Below, piece after piece: positions 52,105 to 59,698 of a stretch of DNA of 64,000 nucleotides. Position numbers and translations under genes: made by a program. Under the pieces are notes generated by a model, which did not search any database, was not told the DNA's origin, and saw only the letters and a program-made list of their open reading frames with translations. The first letter of the stretch is position 1; each line of letters opens with the position of its first letter. The stretch is from Shimia sp022448905 (GTDB lineage Bacteria > Pseudomonadota > Alphaproteobacteria > Rhodobacterales > Rhodobacteraceae): positions 1,922,001 to 1,986,000 of the forward strand of contig NZ_CP138953.1 of NCBI RefSeq assembly GCF_047126315.1, written 5' to 3'.

Positions 52105-53463
52105 ATGACTGATCTATCTTGTAAACTGCTGATCATTGGAGCCGGCCCTGGCGGCTATGTCTGTGCCATTCGCGCCGGGCAGCTGGGCATCGATACCATT
52201 GTTGTGGATGCCGCTAAGCCGGGGGGGACCTGTCTGAATGTCGGCTGCATCCCGTCCAAAGCGATGATCCACGCGGCGGATGAATTCCACAAGATTGCGC
52301 ATGTGAACGATAGCCCGCTTGGCATTTCCGCCAGCGCGCCAAGCATTGATCTGGCCCAAACCGTGGCGTGGAAAGATGGCATTGTGCAGCGCCTGAACAC
52401 CGGTGTGTCGGCGTTGATGAAAAAAGCCAAAGCGCGGTTTGTGACCGGGCAGGCGCGGTTTTTGGATGGCAAAACCGTGGAAGTCACCCATGGCGACGAG
52501 GTGCAGCAAATCCGTGCGGAATATGTGGTGATCGCCACGGGCTCCGCACCGGTGGAACTACCGTTCCTGCCGTTTGGTGGGCCGATCCTGTCCTCCACCG
52601 AGGCGCTGGACTTGACCGAGGTGCCGGAGACGCTGGCCGTTGTTGGTGGCGGCTATATCGGATTGGAGCTGGGCACGGTGTTTGCCAAACTGGGCAGCAA
52701 GGTCACGGTGGTGGAGGCGGAAGACCGCATTCTGTCGCTCTATGACAAAGCGTTGACTAAGCCGGTGGCCAAGCGGCTAGAGGACCTTGGCGTGACGGTG
52801 ATGACCGGCACCAAGGCGCAAGGTTACAGCGACGGTGCATTGCAAACCGATCAAGGCGATGTGGATGCAGAAAAAGTGTTGGTGACGGTCGGGCGGCGTC
52901 CGCGCACGGCGGGCATTGGCATTGAAGAACTGGCGTTGACCCAAGACGGCCCGTTTGTGAAGATCGACAGCTTCTGCCAGACCTCCATGCGGGGGATTTA
53001 CGCGATTGGCGACGTGACCGGCGAGCCGATGTTGGCACACCGAGCGATGGCGCAGGGCGAGATGGTTGCCGAACATATCGCGGGCCATGCGGTGGAGTGG
53101 GACAAACGCGCCATTCCGGCCGTGTGTTTCACCGATCCCGAAGTGGTCACCTGTGGTGCGTTGCCGGGCGAGCTCGATGGCACCAAATCCAGTGAGTTCC
53201 CGTTTATGGCCAATGGCCGCGCCATGACCACGGAACGCGATGACGGCTTTGTGCGGGTTGTGTACCGCGAAGAGGACCATGCAGTTGTTGGCCTGCAGGC
53301 CGTGGGTGCGGGGATTTCTGAACTCTCTGCAGCCTTCTCGCTGGCCATTGAAATGGGCGCTTGTCTCGAGGACATCGCGGCGACAATCCATGCCCACCCA
53401 ACCCAGTCGGAAGGGTTGCAGGAAGCGTGTTTGAAGGCCTTGGGCCACGCGCTGCATATTTAA
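52105..53463 (+). CDS. lpdA: Dihydrolipoyl dehydrogenase (E3) of the bkd complex
   Basis: A 452-residue flavoprotein that re-oxidises dihydrolipoamide with NAD. The FAD-binding GAGPGGYVCAIRAGQ, redox disulfide Cys43/Cys48 in GGTCLNVGCIPSK, NAD-binding VVGGGYIGLELG and C-terminal His/Glu pair in HAHPTQSE are complete. It immediately follows the E2 gene (no gap). It may serve only this complex. Confidence 0.96.
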   Translation: MTDLSCKLLIIGAGPGGYVCAIRAGQLGIDTIVVDAAKPGGTCLNVGCIPSKAMIHAADEFHKIAHVNDSPLGISASAPSIDLAQTVAWKDGIVQRLNTGVSALMKKAKARFVTGQARFLDGKTVEVTHGDEVQQIRAEYVVIATGSAPVELPFLPFGGPILSSTEALDLTEVPETLAVVGGGYIGLELGTVFAKLGSKVTVVEAEDRILSLYDKALTKPVAKRLEDLGVTVMTGTKAQGYSDGALQTDQGDVDAEKVLVTVGRRPRTAGIGIEELALTQDGPFVKIDSFCQTSMRGIYAIGDVTGEPMLAHRAMAQGEMVAEHIAGHAVEWDKRAIPAVCFTDPEVVTCGALPGELDGTKSSEFPFMANGRAMTTERDDGFVRVVYREEDHAVVGLQAVGAGISELSAAFSLAIEMGACLEDIAATIHAHPTQSEGLQEACLKALGHALHI

Positions 53464-53481
53464 GGCATTGTACCAGAACAA

Positions 53482-53516
53482 GAAAAAGGCCCGCAGCACA
53501 TTGCGGGCCTTTTTTG
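53482..53516. terminator. Bidirectional terminator between bkd and che operons
   Basis: AAAAAGGCCCGCA and TGCGGGCCTTTTT form a perfect stem with a 6-base loop, with A- and T-runs on either side. It serves bkd from the left and the che operon from the right. Confidence 0.93.
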
Positions 53517-53541
53517 TTGCAGGAATGGAGGGACCTGCGGG

Positions 53542-54105
53542 TTAAAACAGTTGTACGTCGCCAAGATTGTCGTCGACCTTTGGCTTTGGCTTGCGCTTTG
53601 GCAATTCTTCTTCGTTGAGCAGACGGGTGTCTTTCATAAAGCGGCGCTGGATGCGGCCTCCAACAGGCCAGAAGCGGATGTTGCGGCCGCGCTGTCCGCC
53701 AAGGCAACAATCGACCAGCTCAAAGCCTTCGTTGCGCACAAACCACATGGCGAATTCTGCGTTCTTGGACCCGATGTCGATGCGGCTATTGAACATTTTG
53801 CCGCCGCCCAACAGCTTGACCTTCAGCTTGTCACGACGCGCGCCAGCCTGGATCAGACCGTTCACTAGAAGTTCCATGGCGTGCACACCGTGGCTCATAG
53901 AGCCAGCGGACCCGTCTTCGGTGCCGGGCAGCAGGAAGTGGTTCATGCCGCCGATGCCCGCCGTTTCGTCCCACATACATGCCGCCACACATGAGCCGAG
54001 GATCGTGGTCATCACGATATCCTGGTCACTGGATACCTGCACGTCGCCCTGCAACAGGGGCTGGACCTGGTATCCTTTGATGGCTTCTGCTTCACTAAGA
54101 CTCAT
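53542..54105 (-). CDS. cheD: Chemoreceptor glutamine deamidase CheD
   Basis: A 187-residue CheD: deamidates receptor glutamines and in some bacteria binds CheC. Cys39 in TTILGSCVAACMWD and His56 in GGMNHFLLP are the catalytic pair; LLGGGKMF and IGSKNAEF follow. It is the last gene of the leftward che operon. The C-terminus extends beyond the family core with a basic KRKPKPK patch and the tail GDVQLF, similar to the 119-residue che protein's tail. Confidence 0.94.
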   Translation of the reverse strand: MSLSEAEAIKGYQVQPLLQGDVQVSSDQDIVMTTILGSCVAACMWDETAGIGGMNHFLLPGTEDGSAGSMSHGVHAMELLVNGLIQAGARRDKLKVKLLGGGKMFNSRIDIGSKNAEFAMWFVRNEGFELVDCCLGGQRGRNIRFWPVGGRIQRRFMKDTRLLNEEELPKRKPKPKVDDNLGDVQLF

Positions 54106-54183
54106 TGGCTATTCCATTCACCGAGGGTTTCACGCCAGCCGGGTTCGCGCGCCAGCTGGCAAGGCGCAGTTTTTGCGCAGTTC

Positions 54184-56250
54184 TTAGAAGTCTTCCCAGT
54201 CTTCGCTGGAAGTGTCTTGTACTGGCGCCGATTGGTTTACGGCGGTTTTCGCTGGCTTGGGCTGCGGTTTCGGAGCTGCAGCGGGCTTTGCGGCAGGCTT
54301 TGCAGCCGCTGTTTTCTTCACCTTTGCTTTGGCCTTTGAGGCGGCCTTGGCGTCTTGAGCGGCGTCGTCATCCCATTCCTGCGTTTTGGCCGCATCAGCC
54401 GCCGGCTGTGCGGGGGCAGGTTTGGCTGGTTTGGGTTCGGGCTTCGCGGGTGCAGGCTTGGCAGCGGCCGGAGCCTTGGTTGCCGGTTTTGGCGCGGCTG
54501 GTGCACGCGGGGTCGCGGCGGCGGCCACATCTGCTTCGGTCAGTTTGAAGACTTTGAGGGCCTGAGACATATTGGCGGCTTCATCCGACAGGCTGCGGCT
54601 TGCGGCAGAGGACTCTTCGATCATCGCCGCGTTGCGCTGAGTCACGCGGTCCAGCTCGGTCACGCTCTCTTTGATTTCGCGCAGGTTGTCAGCCTGATCG
54701 CGGGAGCCGGTGGCAATTTGAGACACCAGGTCGGAGGCGTGGTTCACGCCGGTGATGATTTCCTGAAGCGCGTCACCTGCTTTGTTCACCAGTTCGCTGC
54801 CTTTGGTGACCTGCTCGCCGGAGGTCAGGATCAGCTCTTTGATTTCGTTGGCGGAATCTGAGGCGCGTTGGGCCAGGGCCCGGACTTCGGAGGCAACCAC
54901 GGCAAACCCGCGACCTGCTTCGCCTGCACGGGCGGCTTCGACGCCAGCGTTCAAGGCCAGCAGGTTGGTCTGGAAGGCGATGTCGTCAATCACACCGATG
55001 ATCGCGGTGATCTTGTCAGAACTCTGTTCAATGTTGCGCATGGCCTCAACAGTGAGTTCCACCACTTCGCCACCGGACTGCGCCTGTTGACGGTTCTGGG
55101 TGATGCGCTTGTTGGCCTCAGCCGCGTGGTCGGCGGTTTGTTCCACAGAGGTGCTCAACGTTTCGATGGCAGCGGCGGATTCTTCAAGGGTCACGGCCTG
55201 CGCCTCGGACCGTTTGGATTGGTCGATCACGCTTTCGGAGATTTCCTGAGCGCTGGAGCGCACGGTTTCTGCGGTGCGGGTCACGGTGGACAGCACGGAC
55301 TTCAGGTTGGTCAGAACATCGTTGAAGTCTTTGCAAATCTGCTGGGAGTTTTCACCAAGGCTTGCAAATTCCGCCATGTCGATGGGGCGGTCCACACGGC
55401 CGTCGGCAATCTCGGACAAGCCTTCAGCAAGGCGGGCAAACAGGCGTTGGCGTTGTTTGTCTTGCTCAGCACGCAGGGCGCGTTCGCGTTCATCTTGAGC
55501 CAGTTGGTCGCGGAACTTGGCCAGGCGTTTGGCCATGGAACCAATTTCGTCGTCTCGGTCCAGGCAAGGCACATCACAGTCAAAGTCGTGATCTGCGACA
55601 GCATCCATGGCTTTGCCAAGGCTCAACACAGGGCGGGTGACCACACGGCCAACCAACATAACAATCAGGGCCAGGGCGAGCGCCGCCGCAAGGGACGAGC
55701 CAATCGCGCCTTTGATGAATTCCTGCAGGGCTTCCTCGCGGATAGAGGACACATCCGCAGCGACTTGAAGGGTGCCTACCGGGTTGCGACCGGCCTGGGC
55801 GATGGGCGTTTGTGCTGCATAAACGGCTGCCTCAATGGCGTGCGCGCTGGGTTTGTCGTCTGAGACGGTGGCCGCCACATTGCTCAGCGCGGTGGAGATG
55901 CTGTCTGCACGGGTTTCGGCAATGTCGTAGCTGTAGATCACGGCGCCGTCTGGAGAAAGGACACTGACGGCGGTGATGTTAGAGTCTTGCTCCAAGAAGC
56001 GGTCGGTTGTGGCCTTAAGGCGGTCAACGTCCTGAAATTGAGTGGCGGCGACCAACTGGGTGCTGAACAATTCAGTGAGCAGGTCGTAGCGCTCCATCGC
56101 CTGGGTTTCAGCTTCGGCGGTGCGGGCGTTATACTGGGTGAATTGCGAAAGCCCGACAGCCAATAGGGCGCAGACTGCGATTGCCGCTGCAAGTTTCGTT
56201 TTGATGCTCATCCGCAAGAAGCGGGATTTGATTTTTGGGAAAACTGGCAT
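54184..56250 (-). CDS. Methyl-accepting chemotaxis protein with CheR-tether tail
   Basis: A 688-residue receptor. Membrane segments at about 17-38 and 185-210 bracket a small periplasmic sensor; HAMP is followed by the signalling domain with IGVIDDIAFQTNLLALNAGVEAARAG. The last ~120 residues are an Ala/Lys/Pro-rich flexible linker ending SSEDWEDF, whose final WEDF fits the xWxxF pentapeptide that binds CheR/CheB in enteric receptors. AGGAAA lies before ATG 56250. It is inside the che operon, next to a PAS protein and cheD. Confidence 0.93.
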   Translation of the reverse strand: MPVFPKIKSRFLRMSIKTKLAAAIAVCALLAVGLSQFTQYNARTAEAETQAMERYDLLTELFSTQLVAATQFQDVDRLKATTDRFLEQDSNITAVSVLSPDGAVIYSYDIAETRADSISTALSNVAATVSDDKPSAHAIEAAVYAAQTPIAQAGRNPVGTLQVAADVSSIREEALQEFIKGAIGSSLAAALALALIVMLVGRVVTRPVLSLGKAMDAVADHDFDCDVPCLDRDDEIGSMAKRLAKFRDQLAQDERERALRAEQDKQRQRLFARLAEGLSEIADGRVDRPIDMAEFASLGENSQQICKDFNDVLTNLKSVLSTVTRTAETVRSSAQEISESVIDQSKRSEAQAVTLEESAAAIETLSTSVEQTADHAAEANKRITQNRQQAQSGGEVVELTVEAMRNIEQSSDKITAIIGVIDDIAFQTNLLALNAGVEAARAGEAGRGFAVVASEVRALAQRASDSANEIKELILTSGEQVTKGSELVNKAGDALQEIITGVNHASDLVSQIATGSRDQADNLREIKESVTELDRVTQRNAAMIEESSAASRSLSDEAANMSQALKVFKLTEADVAAAATPRAPAAPKPATKAPAAAKPAPAKPEPKPAKPAPAQPAADAAKTQEWDDDAAQDAKAASKAKAKVKKTAAAKPAAKPAAAPKPQPKPAKTAVNQSAPVQDTSSEDWEDF

Positions 56251-56316
56251 GGTGATTTCCTGTTGTTTATTTGGAGCTAATGGGAGCGGCGACAATGGCG
56301 GGGTGGGGGCAGCCCC

Positions 56317-57528
56317 TTAAAGGGAGCTGCCTTTTTGTGTGACCTGCGACGCCTTGGCGGAGAGGTCGGCCAGGTGGCGGTCTGTGTTGTCGTGGAAGTT
56401 TTCGAGACGGGCGATGATGCCGTCCAAACCGCTGTCCACGTCGCGCATGCGGCCGCTTTCGACTTTGCAGAGCAGCTTCACAACGTCCAGGCCGTTGATC
56501 CGGCGGCGCAGGCTGCGGCAGATGTCCGGAATGGACTTGCCGATGGAGGAAATCTCGATCAGGCGGGAACGGCTGCGCTGTTGCAGGCGCTCGTGGTGCT
56601 CTTTCAGCATCAGGCAGCCTTCATTTTCGGCCTCTGCTTCGCTGCAGTTGCCGTGGGCTTCCCCCAACAGCTGCGCAATCTGCATGGACCAGCGGCCTTG
56701 GGAGACGGCGCTGTACATTTGCACCAAAGAGCCGTTTTCCGGATCGTGCAGGCGGCCGACCAGACCGTGCATTTCTTTGGCCATAGCATCGTAGTTCTGC
56801 GAGATCGTGCCGAGGGCAGCGCCGGCACCTTCGAGGCGCCCAGCCAGAATACGCAGGTTGACAGGCTCGCCACGAACGCGCTCAAAGCCCTGTTCGATGC
56901 TGTTCACCAGATCCTGCATGTCTTTGATAATCACAGCAAGCTCGTCCATCAGGGCGAAACTGTTGACCAGCCCTGGCTCGATGATGTCGCGGTTTTTGAA
57001 TTCCATGTCCAAGGCTGCGACACCGTAGTCGTCCAGCGACGGATAGCCAGCCTCTTTGAGCATCTCGAGCAGGCGCGCGCCGCTCTGCTCTGGTGTCAGG
57101 TTGTTGTCTTTCTCCTCCTGAAGAAGAGAAACATACATTTCCTTGGTGGCTTCAAAAAGCTCTGAACCCGGGCGGATACGGGCGGACAGGTAGCCATTTT
57201 CGGTGTGGGTTACCACGGCCAGAACCCAGTAATACCCACCGGATTTGGTCTTGTTTTTCACATAAGCGCAGACCGGTTGACCTGCTTTCAGGCATTCCCA
57301 CATCAAGTAGAATACGCCCTTTGGCATATCGGGATGGCGCAAAATTTTGTGCGGCGCATTGATGAGCTCTTCCAGCGGGTAGCCGCCAACTTCGACAAAC
57401 GTGTCGTTGGCAAACTGGATCACGCCACGCGGATCGGTTGCTGACGTGATGATGCTCTCGGCGGCAAATCGCACCTCAGTTGCGGAGCTGTCTGCGCTGG
57501 CGCTGCTGATCTTTGTCATGGCGTTCAT
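56317..57528 (-). CDS. Aer-type PAS protein without a receptor signalling domain
   Basis: A 403-residue soluble protein. Residues 25-130 match the Aer PAS domain (DPRGVIQFANDTFVEVGGY, INAPHKILRHPDMPKGVFYLMWECLKAGQPVCAYVKNK, GGYYWVLAVVT), which holds FAD and senses redox state in Aer. The remaining ~270 residues are predicted helical, but the conserved receptor hairpin, HAMP and membrane segments are absent. No family was recognised for that part. It sits between the 119-residue protein and the receptor in the che operon and so may report redox state to the array by another route. Confidence 0.78.
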   Translation of the reverse strand: MNAMTKISSASADSSATEVRFAAESIITSATDPRGVIQFANDTFVEVGGYPLEELINAPHKILRHPDMPKGVFYLMWECLKAGQPVCAYVKNKTKSGGYYWVLAVVTHTENGYLSARIRPGSELFEATKEMYVSLLQEEKDNNLTPEQSGARLLEMLKEAGYPSLDDYGVAALDMEFKNRDIIEPGLVNSFALMDELAVIIKDMQDLVNSIEQGFERVRGEPVNLRILAGRLEGAGAALGTISQNYDAMAKEMHGLVGRLHDPENGSLVQMYSAVSQGRWSMQIAQLLGEAHGNCSEAEAENEGCLMLKEHHERLQQRSRSRLIEISSIGKSIPDICRSLRRRINGLDVVKLLCKVESGRMRDVDSGLDGIIARLENFHDNTDRHLADLSAKASQVTQKGSSL

Positions 57529-57567
57529 GGGTCTATTCCAATGTCACTGTGGCTGAGCGAGTGTGGC

Positions 57568-57927
57568 TCAGAAGAGGTTAACGTTGCCTGCATCAGGCGA
57601 GATTGCGCGGGTTTTTTCTGCGTCCGACAGACGGGACTTGAGGTAATCCAGACGGACGCTGTCGGAGAGATCCTGCACATTCAGATCCGGTCCGGCGCCA
57701 ATCATTGATGACATGTTGCCAAGCAAAACCGCGATGTCGTCCAGGTGCTGGAACAGCGCGTCCACGCGCTGCAGATCCCTTATTTTATTGTGATCGACAC
57801 CTTCCAAATCCAGTTCACTGGTCAACCCATCCAGCGCATGTGCGATGGAAGCCAAGTCGGCCACGTCCTCGGAAATGGTGGTCAATACGTCTGCGGTTGT
57901 GCGCGTTGTCATTCGTCGTTCCCCCAT
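57568..57927 (-). CDS. 119-residue che-operon protein with DxxxQ motif, candidate CheY-P phosphatase
   Basis: A small, almost entirely helical acidic protein. Within the helix RDLQRVDALFQHLDDIAVLL it has Asp56-x3-Gln60 (DALFQ), the residue pattern used by CheZ/CheX/CheC-type CheY-P phosphatases and reported for Sinorhizobium CheT. It ends with a short hydrophobic tail, NVNLF, as CheZ ends with a CheY-binding peptide. AGGAGG precedes ATG 57927. It lies between cheY2 and the PAS gene; no cheZ, cheX or cheC is in the cluster. The activity is my inference. Confidence 0.7.
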   Translation of the reverse strand: MGERRMTTRTTADVLTTISEDVADLASIAHALDGLTSELDLEGVDHNKIRDLQRVDALFQHLDDIAVLLGNMSSMIGAGPDLNVQDLSDSVRLDYLKSRLSDAEKTRAISPDAGNVNLF

Positions 57928-57938
57928 GGGAGCCTCCT

Positions 57939-58325
57939 TTACAGAGGCCCCACCACCTTCTCGATGCAGGCTTTGAGTTGTGCGGTTTCGAACGGCTTCT
58001 TGATGAAGTTGTTCATACCCAGCTTGACGCCGCGGTTGATGGTGTCCGGGTCGGCACGGCCGGTGATCAGGATGAACCCTGTCCGTGCCGTGGCCTTGTT
58101 GGAGCGGATGCCTTCCAGAAGCTGGAGGCCGTCCATGCCAGGCATGTTGAAATCGGACAGGATCAGGTGGACCGGCTTTGCCGCGAGGCTGCGCCAGGCC
58201 TGAGCACCGTCGTTTTCGGTGCGGTAGTTGACGATCCCGATCTCATCGAGCGCCTGTGTGATGAGTCCCCGGCTGGTGGACATGTCGTCCACAACCAGAA
58301 TGTGCAGCTTATCTTTCAAGCTCAT
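57939..58325 (-). CDS. cheY2: CheY-like response regulator (second CheY of cluster)
   Basis: A 128-residue single receiver domain: acidic pocket VVDD (Asp13/14), phospho-acceptor Asp58 in LSDFNMPGMDG, Thr in LITGRAD and Lys in FIKKPFE. Two such proteins in one che operon usually divide flagellar switching from phosphate-sink duty. The gene is tightly packed between cheR (3 bases away) and the 119-residue gene (11 bases). Confidence 0.94.
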   Translation of the reverse strand: MSLKDKLHILVVDDMSTSRGLITQALDEIGIVNYRTENDGAQAWRSLAAKPVHLILSDFNMPGMDGLQLLEGIRSNKATARTGFILITGRADPDTINRGVKLGMNNFIKKPFETAQLKACIEKVVGPL

Positions 58326-58328
58326 TGT

Positions 58329-59231
58329 TCAGTTCCCCATGTGCAAGGTTGCATCAGCGCTTCTGCTGCCAATGCGGGAGGTGTCTATTGAGAAAACGCC
58401 CCGTCCGGCTGTGTGAAACAGCTCGGCGTGTTCCGGGCCAATTCCTTCGGAATGACCCAAGAAAAGGAGGCCGTCCGGGCAGAGCTGCTCGCCAAATCTG
58501 CGCCAAAGGCGGCTTTGTGTCGGTGCATCAAAGTAGATGGCGACGTTGCGACACATGATGATGTCGAACTTGCCCTTGAAGGGCCAGTCGCCGTGCAGGT
58601 TGAGACGCCGGAAGCTGATCAGGTCGCGGGCATTTTGGCAGACCGCTTTCTGATCCCGCGCGCCTTCAAAATCCTCGAAATACTTCGCGCCTTGACCGTT
58701 GGTCAGGGTGTTGATCGAGGACGTCGGGTAGACGCCGCGCTTGGCCGTGGCCAGAATTTCCGGGTCGATGTCAGATGCTAGGATCTTCACATCAAGCGAG
58801 GCTGCCTCGGGGCAGGCATCCAGAACGTGGAATGCCAGGCCATAAGGTTCTTCGCCGCTGGAACAGCCTGCCGACCAGATCCGAATCCGCTTGCCGCGAC
58901 GTGCCTGGGCCATCAGATCCGGCAATACGTCATTGGCCAGCTGTTCGAAGTGATGCCCTTCGCGATTGAAGCGCGTCATGTTGGTTGTGTAGGCGCTGAT
59001 AAAGCGGGTTTGCTCATCCCGCCCTTGAGGCGAGTGCATGTAGTCAATGTAGTCGTTGACCGTGTCATAGCCGGTGGCACGCAGGCGCTTGGAGAGGCGG
59101 GAGGCGACCATCGTCCGCTTATGCGGCTGAAGGTCGATGCCCATCCACTCACGCACCAGCCCAGCAATGGCGGCAAAGTCCGCATCACTGATTGTGCCTT
59201 CTTCAAGGGATTTTTGCGCCAATTGGGTCAT
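58329..59231 (-). CDS. cheR: Receptor methyltransferase CheR
   Basis: A 300-residue S-adenosylmethionine-dependent methyltransferase acting on receptor glutamates. An N-terminal helical domain (about 15-90) precedes the catalytic domain with IWSAGCSSGEEPYGLA, ILASDIDPEILA and IMCRNVAIYF. No cheB gene accompanies it. It overlaps cheW by 4 bases. A receptor with an xWxxF tail is encoded in the same operon. Confidence 0.95.
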   Translation of the reverse strand: MTQLAQKSLEEGTISDADFAAIAGLVREWMGIDLQPHKRTMVASRLSKRLRATGYDTVNDYIDYMHSPQGRDEQTRFISAYTTNMTRFNREGHHFEQLANDVLPDLMAQARRGKRIRIWSAGCSSGEEPYGLAFHVLDACPEAASLDVKILASDIDPEILATAKRGVYPTSSINTLTNGQGAKYFEDFEGARDQKAVCQNARDLISFRRLNLHGDWPFKGKFDIIMCRNVAIYFDAPTQSRLWRRFGEQLCPDGLLFLGHSEGIGPEHAELFHTAGRGVFSIDTSRIGSRSADATLHMGN

Positions 59232-59698
59232 GCTGCGGACAGTGCTTCCTGTGGCATGATCTGGTGAACATCGATCGCACGAACGATGGTCTCTTCCAGG
59301 GTGTAGACGCCGCGAATGAACGCTGCGGTCTTGGAAGAGGAGACCTCTGGTGTGGCTTTGATCTCGTCCGTGTTCACGGTGATGATGTTGGACACGGCGT
59401 CCACCAGGAAGCCAACGCTCTTCTCATCGATGTGTGCGATGATGATAACGTGACGGCTTTCCGGGATGGTTTTGCCAAGGCCCAGACGCATCGACAGGTC
59501 GATCACCGGTAGCACAGCACCGCGCAGGTTCATCATGCCGACGACATAGTCAGGTGCATGTGGAAGCGTGGTGGTGTTGGTCCAGCCGCGGATTTCCAGC
59601 ACATGGCCGATGTCCAGACAGAAGGCCTGCTCACCAATGGTGAAGGACACGATTTCAATGCGGTTGTCGGTCTGTTCTTGAGTAGCTTGTTCAGACAT
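59228..59698 (-). CDS. cheW: Coupling protein CheW
   Basis: A 156-residue CheW linking receptors to CheA. IVSFTIGEQAFCLDIGHVLEI, HAPDYVVGMMNLRGAVLPVIDL and GFLVDAVSNI are standard. Its ATG shares a base with the CheA stop region (overlap at 59698), and its end overlaps cheR, so the genes are translationally coupled. Confidence 0.95.
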   Translation of the reverse strand: MSEQATQEQTDNRIEIVSFTIGEQAFCLDIGHVLEIRGWTNTTTLPHAPDYVVGMMNLRGAVLPVIDLSMRLGLGKTIPESRHVIIIAHIDEKSVGFLVDAVSNIITVNTDEIKATPEVSSSKTAAFIRGVYTLEETIVRAIDVHQIMPQEALSAA

